This document shows, piece after piece, positions 41,743 to 50,204 of a stretch of 51,077 nt of DNA. Origin of the DNA: CAZKEW01 sp964580435 (GTDB lineage: Bacteria; Acidobacteriota; Aminicenantia; Aminicenantales; UBA8522). The stretch is taken from NCBI GenBank assembly GCA_964580435.1, contig CAZOKP010000011.1, positions 1 to 51,077 on the forward strand, written 5' to 3'. The notes under the pieces are model-generated. The model was not told the DNA's origin. It saw nothing but the letters and a program-made list of their open reading frames with translations, and did no database searches. Numbering within the stretch: position 1 is the first letter of the stretch; every line of letters begins with the position of its first letter. Both the position numbers and the translations under genes were made by a program.

Positions 41743-43845
41743 CTATTTTTTTAAGAACCGGTCAAAAAAATCAGCCGAAGCCGCAAAGGCCTTGAGCCAG
41801 CGCTGATAAAGAAGAAACGAATGGACCTCGTCGGGATAGACGATAGTCTCGACGTGGGCTTTCCCTTCTTTCCTCAAGCGCTGAACAAGGTCAACCGTCT
41901 GGATAAAATCGACGTTCCGGTCATCGTCGCCGTGGATGAAAAGGACCGGGGAACTCCAGAAGCGGATATCCGCTACGGGAGAAGAATCAAAGGCTGAGCG
42001 CATCTCTTCATCGCGCCGGATTCCCCACTCCGCTGTTGCGTCGTGTTCCCTTAGCGACCAGTCATGAACCCCGTGCAGGTCGACGCCGGCAGCAAAAATC
42101 GCCGAATCGCGGGCCAGTCCGAGAGCCGTGAGATAACCTCCATACGAGCCGCCCCAAAGCCCGATCTTCTGGGGATTGACTTCCGGCCGTCCCTGCAGAT
42201 ATTTAGCCGCAGCTACGATGTCCTGATATTCGGAGGCCCCACGAGGGCCTTGATTGGCCGCGGTGCGGAAAGCCCGTCCGTAGCCAATGCCGGAGCGGAA
42301 ATTCACGGACAGGACCACATAGCCTTGGCCGGCCAAATACTGATTAAAAGCATAGGCGTTATGATAATAGCTCCGCATATGCCAGCCAAGGAGCATCTGG
42401 CGCATGGGTCCTCCGTGCATAAAGATCACGGCCGGCCGATTATCTCCTGTTTTAGCCGTCGCAGGAAGGAAGAGCTGCCCATGAATCTCGAGCCCGTCTC
42501 CGGCTTTGAACACTACCGGAGCTGGCTCAACCAGGCTCTTGGCTGGGAAGTCGGCTGGTATGGCCTCGGGGACGACCAGCCTCCTGTCCTTCTTGTCAGG
42601 TCGCAAAACCGCTGGAGCCGCAGGCTGAGTTGCCGTAGAACACAGGAAGGCAAGCGCTCCGCCTCCCGCAACCCAAACCGGAGCCCATTCAATCCCGTCT
42701 CCGGGGGTCAGGATCTCGGGAGTTCCACCCCTGACAGGCACCCACCACAGATGGCGGCGGTCGATGTCGCCCGAATTTGAGTTAAAGACCAGAATTTTCC
42801 TGTCAGGAGAGAGCGCAACATCCTCGACGTCGAACTCTCCGGGAGTCAGGCAGACGGGCGCCCCGCCCTGTGACGGCAGAGCGTAGATGTGCATCCATCC
42901 TTCGTGTTCCGAATAAAAGAAGAGCAGCTCCTCCGAAGCCCATTGGAGCGGGGAAGCCGCATAGTACTGGACAAAACCGCCGCTGTCATCGGGGCACTTC
43001 CAGACTTCCCTGGACTCGCCCGACTCAACATCAGCAACCATCAGCCAGAACGATGCGCCTTCGACCAGCGAGGAAGGGTCTATCGACCCGGGAAATCGGA
43101 AAAACGCCAGCATTTTTCCATCCGGTGAAAACACAGGAGAAACATCATGATCGACCGACGGCGCCAGCCAGCGTATGGTTTTGCCGCCTAAATCATAGAC
43201 GCCGATGAAACTATGGCCCTCGCGGAAGCTGACAAAGGCCAGCTTGGACCCGTCAGGAGACCAGACCGGCTGGTTCGAGGCTCCCCTGGCCCTGAAAAGA
43301 ACCTGAGGCTTGCCGGTTCCGTCGAGAGAGGCCAGATAGATTGTGCCTTTCAAAAGATAGGCCACATCTTTGCTCGAAGGCGAAGGCACTGGGCTATTTC
43401 CCTCGCCGATGCGCCAGGGCTCACCTCCGCTGACCCTAATCGCCCAGATATCCTGTTCCACGCCTTTCGGGTCGGATGTCGGGTTCGGGTATTCACCAGC
43501 CCTATTGGCCGCTCCTCCGCGGACAAAGACGATGACCGACGCGTCCGAACTAAATGCCAGCCGTGTGATCTCTTGTCCATTATCCTCAAAATACGCCGTC
43601 AGTTTCTTAGGCTTATATTCGGGCCCTTTGGCGACCCAGATGTTCCTCCTCCCCTGCTCATTAAAGACCCAAGCAACGAGGTCTCCTCGGGGCGAGGCGA
43701 CAAGGTCCGAAGGAAAGGGAGCGCCCATAACGGCCTCCAGTGCAAAGGGCGGGGCGCCGGAAAGAGGCACCGGAGATCCGAGAAAAAACAAAATGTTTGC
43801 CCAAAGACAGATGATCAAACTCGAGCCAGTAAATATTCTTTTCAT
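41743..43845 (-). CDS. Exported S9 family prolyl oligopeptidase-type peptidase
   Basis: 700 residues with a signal peptide (IICLWANILFFLGSPVPLSG). A beta-propeller of TolB-like repeats (for example PVWSPDGSKLAFVSFREGHSFIGVYDLGG) gates the C-terminal alpha/beta hydrolase, whose triad is Ser in GGSYGGYLT near 568, Asp in HGDDDRNVDF near 636 and His in DEVHSFL near 675. Such enzymes release dipeptides or acyl-amino acids from oligopeptides. It follows the TonB receptor by 17 bases, so uptake and cleavage may be coupled (inference). Confidence 0.94.
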   Translation of the reverse strand: MKRIFTGSSLIICLWANILFFLGSPVPLSGAPPFALEAVMGAPFPSDLVASPRGDLVAWVFNEQGRRNIWVAKGPEYKPKKLTAYFEDNGQEITRLAFSSDASVIVFVRGGAANRAGEYPNPTSDPKGVEQDIWAIRVSGGEPWRIGEGNSPVPSPSSKDVAYLLKGTIYLASLDGTGKPQVLFRARGASNQPVWSPDGSKLAFVSFREGHSFIGVYDLGGKTIRWLAPSVDHDVSPVFSPDGKMLAFFRFPGSIDPSSLVEGASFWLMVADVESGESREVWKCPDDSGGFVQYYAASPLQWASEELLFFYSEHEGWMHIYALPSQGGAPVCLTPGEFDVEDVALSPDRKILVFNSNSGDIDRRHLWWVPVRGGTPEILTPGDGIEWAPVWVAGGGALAFLCSTATQPAAPAVLRPDKKDRRLVVPEAIPADFPAKSLVEPAPVVFKAGDGLEIHGQLFLPATAKTGDNRPAVIFMHGGPMRQMLLGWHMRSYYHNAYAFNQYLAGQGYVVLSVNFRSGIGYGRAFRTAANQGPRGASEYQDIVAAAKYLQGRPEVNPQKIGLWGGSYGGYLTALGLARDSAIFAAGVDLHGVHDWSLREHDATAEWGIRRDEEMRSAFDSSPVADIRFWSSPVLFIHGDDDRNVDFIQTVDLVQRLRKEGKAHVETIVYPDEVHSFLLYQRWLKAFAASADFFDRFLKK

Positions 43846-43862
43846 AATCTCCTCCTGGATCC

Positions 43863-46058
43863 TTAAAAAGAATAGCTGATGCCGAAAAGAAAATTCCTCC
43901 CCGGTTCTTCCACGGATTCCGGGTCAGGCCTGGCCAGGTAAGCCTCATTGAAAAGGTTGGAAAGAACAAAGTAAATGTTCACGGAGGGGGCAAAGAAATA
44001 AGACGCTTTTAGGTTGACATACTGCGCTTCAGCAATAGAGATTTCGGCAGGGCCGGGATTGTCTTTTTTCTGCTGCCAAGTCCCATTGACTTCGAAAGAA
44101 AAGCGGCCGGCCCAGACCCGGGTGCCCAGAAAAAGCCTTTGCGGAGGAATATCGTTTAAAGGGTTACCCGTTTCTTGGCTCTTTCCGTCGAGAAGCTGGA
44201 GGTTTCCAAACACGTTCAACCACGGCCAGGGGAAACACTCCATTTCCATTTCCAGCCCCTGAATCCTGCCTTTTTCGATGTTTCCATATGTATAGACCTT
44301 TGGCTGAACCAGAAAGCGTTCTATCATGCCCTTGACCTCATAGTGAAAAGCATAGAGCCCGGCAAAAAAGCGTTTGTCAATGAACTTGATCCCGGTCTCA
44401 AAATTGAGGCTGGATTCGGGCGTGAGGCTAGGGTTGGCGATGATGAATCCTCGGCCTGTTATCCCCGTGTAATAGAGCTCGTTCAAATCTGGCGCTCGAA
44501 AGGCCCGAGAGACATTGGCAAACAAAACGACGTTCTCGGCGACTTTGACCGAAGCGGCTAGGAATCCCGTCAGGGCCTCCTGTTTGCTCTTGACTGGTTC
44601 AGGCCGGCCCCCAGGGTGCGCTCGGCTGTAAAGAAAGTCCAGCCTCACACCTCCAACGAGGTCGAGGTTCCTCACCCCGTCATAATCCGCCGAAACGAAA
44701 AAACCGACATCATCCCTTTTTCCATTGGTGTAGGGCATCTCCTCGAATGTCCGGGTCACATTTCCCTGGGCATCGAAGTACTTGTCCGTGTTGAGGGCTT
44801 GAGCGTCCGACCGCCCGTAGACATTCGCTCCGCCGGTCAAACGAAGGGAGGCATCCAGTCTCTTATTAACGGAAAACTGCGCCCCGAAATCCGTACTCTG
44901 GGTTTTGCTGTAAGATTCTTTGGTCTTGATATCAGCTATCGTCTCCGACCTTGTCTCCAAAAAATTGGGGTTGAGATAAACATGAAAATTAAGATCCCCG
45001 CCGCTCCAAAAGTCTTTTTCACGCCATTGAAACTGCACAAGATTCTGATTTTCGTGAGGGTACCAGGTCGGCTTGGTCGCGCTGTCCCTGTTTGGCTTTC
45101 CGATATCCCTTCCTCGCGCTAAAAGAAAACTTCCCGTAATCTCTCTTTTTTCTGTCTGATAAGAGATCTTTCCGAGAATGCTCCCCTGCGTAAACTGCGA
45201 TTGGAGCACTTTCCCCAGCGGAGAAACATAATCGCCCCCATCAATCCCCTGCACGGAGAAGGCATATCCGAAGTCCGACTTCCCTCCCGAGAGGGAAAAT
45301 CCGAGGCCTTTTTCCTGGTTAATAGTACCGTATTTGGTATTAATTCTTCCTCTGATCCCCTCCTGGACATCCGCTTTTCGGGTCAGAATATGGACGACTC
45401 CGCCCATGGCGTCGGAGCCATAGAAGACGGAGGAAGGGCTGCGCAAGACCTCTATCCGCTCAATATCCTCTGGGCTGATAAAAGAGGCGCTGGGTCCTGT
45501 GCGCCGGTCGCTCGACAGACGGGCATCGTCGATCATGAGCAAAACCCGCCGCCGCGCCAGACCGCGGATTGAAGGAACAAGGGAGAACCCACCCGACCCG
45601 AGCTCAGAGACTCCTGGCAGGTCTTTGAGTCCAGCAGCAACATTTGGGACTATTTTCTCTTCGAGCGCTTCTGCGGTGAGGACTGTGCCCGCCGCCGGGA
45701 CCTGGGTCGAGGGCTCTGGATATCTCGTGGCTGTTACGACGACTTCTTCACGCTGGCGGATGTAGGGAGTGAGAGTTATGGTGACGGGACGAGACAGGCC
45801 TTTTATCGCTAAACTGACCTCTTCTTCCATATAGTCCGGATGGATGACCTCCAAAACGACTTTTCCGCCGCCCGGCACAGTCAGTAAGAAAGCGCCCTCT
45901 TCATTGGACAAGGTTTGCTGGCCGCTCGCACGGTGGAGAATAACAGCTTTTGATACAGGCCTTCCTTCGACGCTGACAACCTTACCCGTGATGTCAAAGC
46001 TCAGCCCCGGGAGCGCCGAAACGGATAGAGCCAGAAAAAGCAACAATGCTTTTCTCAC
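43863..46058 (-). CDS. TonB-dependent outer membrane receptor
   Basis: 731 residues. Signal peptide, then a carboxypeptidase-regulatory-like domain (FDITGKVVSVEGRPVSKAVILHR...GGKVVLEVIHPDYMEEEV), the plug (EEVVVTATRYPEPSTQVPAAGTVLTAEALEE, LPGVSELGSGG, VLRSPSSVFYGSDAMGGVVHILTRK) and a beta barrel ending in the aromatic GISYSF. It imports a ligand across the outer membrane using TonB energy. Ligand unknown: the plug looks like siderophore/vitamin B12 receptors, but the operon with an S9 peptidase points to peptides. It lies 4 bases after folK. Confidence 0.94.
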   Translation of the reverse strand: MRKALLLFLALSVSALPGLSFDITGKVVSVEGRPVSKAVILHRASGQQTLSNEEGAFLLTVPGGGKVVLEVIHPDYMEEEVSLAIKGLSRPVTITLTPYIRQREEVVVTATRYPEPSTQVPAAGTVLTAEALEEKIVPNVAAGLKDLPGVSELGSGGFSLVPSIRGLARRRVLLMIDDARLSSDRRTGPSASFISPEDIERIEVLRSPSSVFYGSDAMGGVVHILTRKADVQEGIRGRINTKYGTINQEKGLGFSLSGGKSDFGYAFSVQGIDGGDYVSPLGKVLQSQFTQGSILGKISYQTEKREITGSFLLARGRDIGKPNRDSATKPTWYPHENQNLVQFQWREKDFWSGGDLNFHVYLNPNFLETRSETIADIKTKESYSKTQSTDFGAQFSVNKRLDASLRLTGGANVYGRSDAQALNTDKYFDAQGNVTRTFEEMPYTNGKRDDVGFFVSADYDGVRNLDLVGGVRLDFLYSRAHPGGRPEPVKSKQEALTGFLAASVKVAENVVLFANVSRAFRAPDLNELYYTGITGRGFIIANPSLTPESSLNFETGIKFIDKRFFAGLYAFHYEVKGMIERFLVQPKVYTYGNIEKGRIQGLEMEMECFPWPWLNVFGNLQLLDGKSQETGNPLNDIPPQRLFLGTRVWAGRFSFEVNGTWQQKKDNPGPAEISIAEAQYVNLKASYFFAPSVNIYFVLSNLFNEAYLARPDPESVEEPGRNFLFGISYSF

Positions 46059-46062
46059 ATTT

Positions 46063-46641
46063 TCATCCTTTCCCCTGGGCTGCCCTGCCCCCTTTGCCTT
46101 TCCTTCGAAATTTTCTCTGCTCCTTTTCCAGAACGCGGGCCTTCTTGCTTCCGCTTTTAAGGGCCTTCAATTTTCGGACCACTGAGGAGTCTCCCGAATT
46201 CCTCCAGAGTTCCGAGATCTTATTTTTGAGCAGAGGGTGTTTCGTCTCAGGGCTGATTTCCTTAAAAGGGAGGAGGACAAAATTCCTTTTCTGCATTCGA
46301 GGATGAGGAATGACCAGCCGCTCCGTCTGGATGATCCAGTGCTCGGCCAGGAGGATGTCGATATCGATCGGACGCGGGCCACCAGCCCTGGTCGGCTCTC
46401 GTCCTATCTTCTCTTCGATTTTTTTGATTAAACGAAGCAGGTCATAAGGGTTGAGAGGAGCACTGACTTCGACAACCTGATTGTAGAACCACGGCTGGTT
46501 CTCATATCCGACCGGTTGGGTCCGGTAAAGGGAGGAAGCCCGAAGGATTCTTACCCCCCCCTGGGTCAGCAGGTCGAGACCCTGCCCAAGATTTTTTCTT
46601 TTGTCCCCAAGATTGCTGCCGAGACTCAAAAAATATTTCAT
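46063..46641 (-). CDS. folK: 6-hydroxymethyl-7,8-dihydropterin pyrophosphokinase (HPPK)
   Basis: 192 residues. HPPK transfers pyrophosphate from ATP to the pterin precursor of folate. The family pattern is clear: KYFLSLGSNLGDKRKNL, SLYRTQPVGYENQPWFYNQVVEV, LLRLIKKIEEKIGRE, RAGGPRPIDIDILL and VIPHPRMQKRNFVLLPF. About 40 very basic extra residues (KLKALKSGSKKARVLEKEQRKFRRKGKGGRAA) extend the C-terminus, which is unusual. Its leader is predicted to be about 9 bases with GGAG touching the ATG. It heads a transcript with the TonB receptor and S9 peptidase. Confidence 0.93.
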   Translation of the reverse strand: MKYFLSLGSNLGDKRKNLGQGLDLLTQGGVRILRASSLYRTQPVGYENQPWFYNQVVEVSAPLNPYDLLRLIKKIEEKIGREPTRAGGPRPIDIDILLAEHWIIQTERLVIPHPRMQKRNFVLLPFKEISPETKHPLLKNKISELWRNSGDSSVVRKLKALKSGSKKARVLEKEQRKFRRKGKGGRAAQGKG

Positions 46642-46656
46642 CTCCGAAAGGGTCTA

Positions 46657-46685
46657 ATCATAGCACCATTGTTCCGCTATTTCAA
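46657..46685 (-). promoter_or_regulatory. Sigma70-like promoter of folK-receptor-peptidase
   Basis: Minus strand: TTGAAA (46680-46685), 17 bp, TATGAT (46657-46662). Predicted start near 46650, nine bases before the ATG. Only 15 bp separate it from the -35 of the divergent promoter. Confidence 0.6.
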
Positions 46686-46700
46686 AAAATGTTATTCGTA

Positions 46701-46729
46701 TTGGAAATCAAGCCCGGATTCATTACAAT
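46701..46729 (+). promoter_or_regulatory. Sigma70-like promoter of the 46749 gene
   Basis: TTGGAA (46701-46706), 17 bp, TACAAT (46724-46729). The predicted start near 46736 lies after the upstream ATG at 46728, which therefore cannot be the start codon, and 13 bases before the ATG at 46749. Confidence 0.5.
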
Positions 46730-46748
46730 GGCCCCGCAAGCGAAACAC

Positions 46749-47099
46749 ATGGCCCAGATTGAAAAATGGCGCATTGAGGAACTTGCCCTGCTCCTCGACC
46801 TTCTTGCCGCGCTTTTGAGGATGGGAAAGAATCCGGAATGGGCCAACGTGTTCTCTCACTTTGATGAAGAAACGCGGCAGCTCATGTCCCCTTCAGTTTT
46901 TGATATCCCGCCCTTCCAGAGGCTTGTCCGGAATATCGCGGCTTGTTTTGGGGCGGGAGGCACCTTCGCCACTCTGGTGCTCGAGGATGAGGAGCCTTTG
47001 ATAAAAAACGCACTCAATTTGGAGTTTGCCCAGGCCAGAGCCCGGCTCTGGGATGCGCTCCAAGAGATGGAAAAGAAACTGGTCGAATTCGTTAATTGA
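46749..47099 (+). CDS. Small helical protein, possibly DUF6966-like
   Basis: 116 residues if started at ATG 46749, as the promoter requires; there is no ribosome site, and ATG 46728 lies inside the -10. The sequence opens with an amphipathic helix (RIEELALLLDLLAALLRMGKNPEWANVFSHF) and continues with a helix-rich region including DIPPFQRLVRNIAACFGAGGTFATLVL. It vaguely recalls small DUF6966-type proteins, but that is not firm. It is convergent with the next minus-strand gene, whose stop is 4 bases beyond its own. Function unknown. Confidence 0.7.
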   Translation: MAQIEKWRIEELALLLDLLAALLRMGKNPEWANVFSHFDEETRQLMSPSVFDIPPFQRLVRNIAACFGAGGTFATLVLEDEEPLIKNALNLEFAQARARLWDALQEMEKKLVEFVN

Positions 47100-47102
47100 A
47101 GA

Positions 47103-48086
47103 TCAGGTTCGCAGCAGCTCAAACCTCTTGAGAACCCTTAAGACAGCCAATGTGACCCAAAGGTGATCTTCCATAGTCGCTTTCTTATTTCCGCATTCCC
47201 AAAAACCATGGACGTTCTGCTTCTTCAGGAGCCATACCAGTCCTTTTTGAATGGTCTCATCCTCGGCGGTAAAGCCCAATTTCGAAAGCGCGTCCAGGCA
47301 GCTCAACATGTGCGTATTCCAGAACGGGTAGCAGATCCGATCCCAGTCCGAAGGAAAGACTTTGCCCTCCACCACTTCTTCCTGGAAGAAGCTGCTCACG
47401 AGCATCTCCCCAGCCTGGCGGGCCGGCTTGCTTTTTTTCCAGGTCAGCGACTCGGCAAAAGCTCTCAGGACCATGCCCGTGACATGATGAGAAAACGCCT
47501 GGGATTTGCGGGGCTTATAAGGCTGCCCGCGAAGATGATTGCGCGAATAGCTGCTGGATTTGCCATTGTTCTCGGTTGGATGACAGTTAAAGTTCGCCCA
47601 GCCTCCGTCCTTCTGTCTGTTCCCGAGGATCCAGCGAAATCCTTTCTGGACGCGGCGCTCTTTGTCCAAGCCGTAGCGGCAGAGGATCTCCAGAACCAGG
47701 GCATGAAAAGTCGGGGTGTGCTCATTGAGGACCGTTCCGCGAAAATCGCCCTCTTTGGATTGAAGAGCATATAAGAAACTCAGCCCCTTCTGAATTCCTT
47801 CTTCCTTGAGGGTGCATCCGTAGTCATAAAGGCGAAAGAGGTTCCTCAGCGTATCCATGCGGTAAAGCGTTCGTTCCCACTGGATCGGAGTGTCTGATCG
47901 TTTGTCCCACCAGCTGCCGTCCGGCTTCTGAGTTTCCAGGATCCTGATCCGGGTGGCGAACTTGCGCAGGTTCCTGATTTCACGGTCGATGGGGACATCC
48001 AGGATATCTCTCTTGAGCCAATACAGGATCGGCAGGTTGCCTCTGGCCAGCAAAAATTCGATGGACTTGCCGGAATTCATTTTCAT
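47103..48086 (-). CDS. Alpha/alpha-toroid (prenyltransferase/squalene-cyclase-like repeat) protein
   Basis: 327 residues from ATG 48086 (a TTG at 48098 is possible; no strong ribosome site). Repeats of the terpene-cyclase barrel are visible: LETQKPDGSWWDK, LYALQSKEGDFRG, ILGNRQKDGGWANFNC and LLKKQNVHGFWECG, the last of each being QW-like (Q..DG.W). The acidic DxDD catalytic motif of squalene cyclases is not seen, and the protein is far shorter, so enzymatic cyclisation is unlikely. No signal peptide. The fold is inferred from the repeats; function unknown. Distant DUF-type relatives are common in anaerobes. Confidence 0.8.
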   Translation of the reverse strand: MKMNSGKSIEFLLARGNLPILYWLKRDILDVPIDREIRNLRKFATRIRILETQKPDGSWWDKRSDTPIQWERTLYRMDTLRNLFRLYDYGCTLKEEGIQKGLSFLYALQSKEGDFRGTVLNEHTPTFHALVLEILCRYGLDKERRVQKGFRWILGNRQKDGGWANFNCHPTENNGKSSSYSRNHLRGQPYKPRKSQAFSHHVTGMVLRAFAESLTWKKSKPARQAGEMLVSSFFQEEVVEGKVFPSDWDRICYPFWNTHMLSCLDALSKLGFTAEDETIQKGLVWLLKKQNVHGFWECGNKKATMEDHLWVTLAVLRVLKRFELLRT

Positions 48087-48098
48087 CGGAAATCTCAA

Positions 48099-48354
48099 GC
48101 GGAAGTCGAGGCCTGCTTTCTTGATGCCTTACACACTATGATGCAGACGCTGAGGAGGGTAAGAAAAAAAACGAGAAATACACGCCGAGATCTGAACATA
48201 GAATTTGAAGGGCCAGCATTATTTTATGCCAAGACCCAGTCTCCTGTCAATTCCTTGATTCATGTCTTGATGCCCTCCTCTCTTATTTTTCCCGGCAAAT
48301 TCCTGTATGATGATGGCTCAAAAAGGCATCCTTCGGGACGAGGAGGTTCGACCG
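48099..48354. other. Intergenic stretch with nothing certain
   Basis: Between divergent genes at 48086 (minus) and 48355 (plus). A TATGAT lies at 48306-48311 near the plus-strand gene but without a convincing -35. No RNA gene or repeat is seen. Confidence 0.4.
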
Positions 48355-49101
48355 ATGAAAAAACATCTCACCTGGCGATTTTGGATCACTTTCCTTCTCT
48401 TGGCCTGTTCTGCCCTGACCTATTTCATCCATTATCTTCTCTTCCACGATATCCGGCATATCTTTATCTACTTGACCAGCGATTTCGCTTTCCTTTTCAT
48501 CAACGTCCTGATGGTGACATTGTTCATCGAGCGGCTGCTCAGCCAAAGAGAAAAGCAGACCCTGATGAAAAAACTCAACATGGTCATAGGAACCTTCTTC
48601 AGCGAGGTGGGACTTGAACTCCTGGGGAAGTTCTCCGTCTTCGTGGCGAATGCCCCCGACATGCGAAAACAGCTCGAGATCAAGCCGGCCTGGACGAAAA
48701 AGGACTTCGAAAACGCGGCCGAGTCGGCCCGCCGGTTTTCCTACAGAATCGTCATCGATGAACCGACCTTGCACGAGCTTCAGGGCTTCCTCGTGCGCAA
48801 GCGGACTTTTCTTCTTCAGCTTCTGGAAAACCCGAATCTCCTCGAACACGACCGGTTCACGGACTTGCTCTGGGCGGTTTTCCACCTGGCCGAAGAATTG
48901 ACTTTTAGGGAGGGCCAGCTCGATGGGCTTCCTGCCTCCGACCTCGAGCACCTCGGGACGGATTTAAAACGGGCCTATTTGCAGATCGCCAGCGAATGGA
49001 TCACCTACACCAGCCATCTCAAAGGGAGCTATCCTTTTCTTTTCTCCCTAGCCGCCCGAATCAACCCCTTCAGCCCGAATCCATCAGCCATCATCAGGTG
49101 A
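48355..49101 (+). CDS. Uncharacterised inner-membrane protein with cytosolic helical domain
   Basis: 248 residues from ATG 48355, with AGGAGG eight bases upstream. Two hydrophobic helices lie near the N-terminus (FWITFLLLACSALTYFIHYLLF and SDFAFLFINVLMVTLFIERLL). The rest is soluble and helical, beginning SQREKQTLMKKLNMVIGTFFSEVGLELL and including EPTLHELQGFLVRKRTFLLQLLENPNLLEHDRFTDLLWAVFHLAEEL, a segment with regularly spaced hydrophobic residues. I recognise no named family with confidence. It is followed 75 bases on by an MBL-fold gene that has its own promoter. Confidence 0.8.
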   Translation: MKKHLTWRFWITFLLLACSALTYFIHYLLFHDIRHIFIYLTSDFAFLFINVLMVTLFIERLLSQREKQTLMKKLNMVIGTFFSEVGLELLGKFSVFVANAPDMRKQLEIKPAWTKKDFENAAESARRFSYRIVIDEPTLHELQGFLVRKRTFLLQLLENPNLLEHDRFTDLLWAVFHLAEELTFREGQLDGLPASDLEHLGTDLKRAYLQIASEWITYTSHLKGSYPFLFSLAARINPFSPNPSAIIR

Positions 49102-49147
49102 CGGGAACCGGCTCCGCGGCATTCTGGCGCGCCTTTTCGGATAGAGA

Positions 49148-49153
49148 TATAAT
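49148..49153 (+). promoter_or_regulatory. Perfect -10 element upstream of the MBL-fold gene
   Basis: TATAAT at 49148-49153; the best -35 at 17 bp (TGGCGC) is poor. Predicted start near 49160, followed by GGAGGT (49163-49168) before the ATG at 49177. Confidence 0.45.
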
Positions 49154-49176
49154 GGAAGCGACCGGAGGTACAAACA

Positions 49177-49914
49177 ATGACGAAAATTGGGCTCTTCCTC
49201 GCAGCCTGTTCTTTTTGGATCTTGTTGGGCCAGGCCCGAGCGGCCGAGCTCGAACAGGACGTCTTCCCGACGTCACAGGGCGACTTGAAGATCACTTTCA
49301 TCGGCCACGGCTCACTGATGTTTGATTTCGGGGGCAAAGCGATCTATGTCGACCCGGTTAGCAATCTCGCCGATTACTCCCGGCTCCCCAAAGCGGACCT
49401 CATCCTCATCACCCACGAGCACGGCGACCATCTTGACCCCAAAGCGATCGAAATCCTCCGCACACCCGGCACAGACCTTATTCTCACCCCCATCGGCGCT
49501 GAAAAGGTCGCAGGCGGCCTCGTTATGAAGAACGGCCAGACGATCATCAAAAAGGGTATCACAATCGAGGCGGTTCCGGCCTATAACATCGTCCACATGA
49601 AAAGCCCCGGCAATCCTTTTCATCCCATGGGACAAGGGAATGGCTATGTCCTCACGTTCGGCGAAAAAAGAGTTTATGTCGCCGGAGATACTGAGAATAT
49701 CCCTGAGATAAAGGAACTCAGGAACATCGACATCGCCTTTCTGCCGATGAATCTCCCCTATACCATGACCCCGGCAATGGCTGCCGAAGCGGCCAGGTCG
49801 TTCCATCCCAAAGTGCTGTATCCTTACCACTATGGAGCGACAGATCCATCCCTGCTTGGGGAGCTTCTGAAGAACGATCCGGAGATCGAGGTCCGCATCC
49901 GCCGGATGCAGTGA
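49177..49914 (+). CDS. Exported metallo-beta-lactamase-fold hydrolase (UlaG-like)
   Basis: 245 residues. A signal peptide (LFLAACSFWILLGQARAA) is followed by the UlaG-like core: FIGHGSLMFDFGGKAIYVDPV, the metal motif THEHGDHLD (H80, H82, D84, H85), VAGDTENIPEI (Asp ligand) and a final YPYHYGATDPS His. Members hydrolyse phosphodiester or lactone-like bonds, but the substrate here is unknown. Periplasmic location is inferred from the signal peptide. GGAGGT lies nine bases before the ATG. Confidence 0.92.
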   Translation: MTKIGLFLAACSFWILLGQARAAELEQDVFPTSQGDLKITFIGHGSLMFDFGGKAIYVDPVSNLADYSRLPKADLILITHEHGDHLDPKAIEILRTPGTDLILTPIGAEKVAGGLVMKNGQTIIKKGITIEAVPAYNIVHMKSPGNPFHPMGQGNGYVLTFGEKRVYVAGDTENIPEIKELRNIDIAFLPMNLPYTMTPAMAAEAARSFHPKVLYPYHYGATDPSLLGELLKNDPEIEVRIRRMQ

Positions 49915-49928
49915 CCTGGCCACCGCGT

Positions 49929-50183
49929 TTATTTTTTCATTGAAGCAAGGGCGGCTAATTTGCCTTCCAGCTCCTGAAGCCTTTTCTCCATCTTCTCCCG
50001 CTGTCCGTTCCTCTTCCTATAAAATATGCGAGAAAGCAACCCCAAGGCAGAGAGCAGGATAAACAGACTTAGGAGAGAGGCATTGATAACAGGAACTCTG
50101 ATGTTTAGAAAAGTGAGGACGCCCACATCGGAAAGATAGGATAGAATGCTTAAGAAGGTCAAAGCAAAAACCCACCAGATCAT
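49929..50183 (-). CDS. Small two-helix membrane protein
   Basis: 84 residues with an excellent AAAGGAGG before the ATG at 50183. Two hydrophobic helices (MIWWVFALTFLSILSYLSDVGVLTFL and ASLLSLFILLSALGLLSRIFY) are followed by a charged coiled coil (RKRNGQREKMEKRLQELEGKLAAL). The pattern resembles small envelope or phage-shock-type proteins, but no family is certain. It starts 21 bases after the NTPase stop and probably belongs to the same minus-strand transcript. Confidence 0.7.
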   Translation of the reverse strand: MIWWVFALTFLSILSYLSDVGVLTFLNIRVPVINASLLSLFILLSALGLLSRIFYRKRNGQREKMEKRLQELEGKLAALASMKK

Positions 50184-50204
50184 GTCTTCCTCCTTTTAGA
50201 GGAT

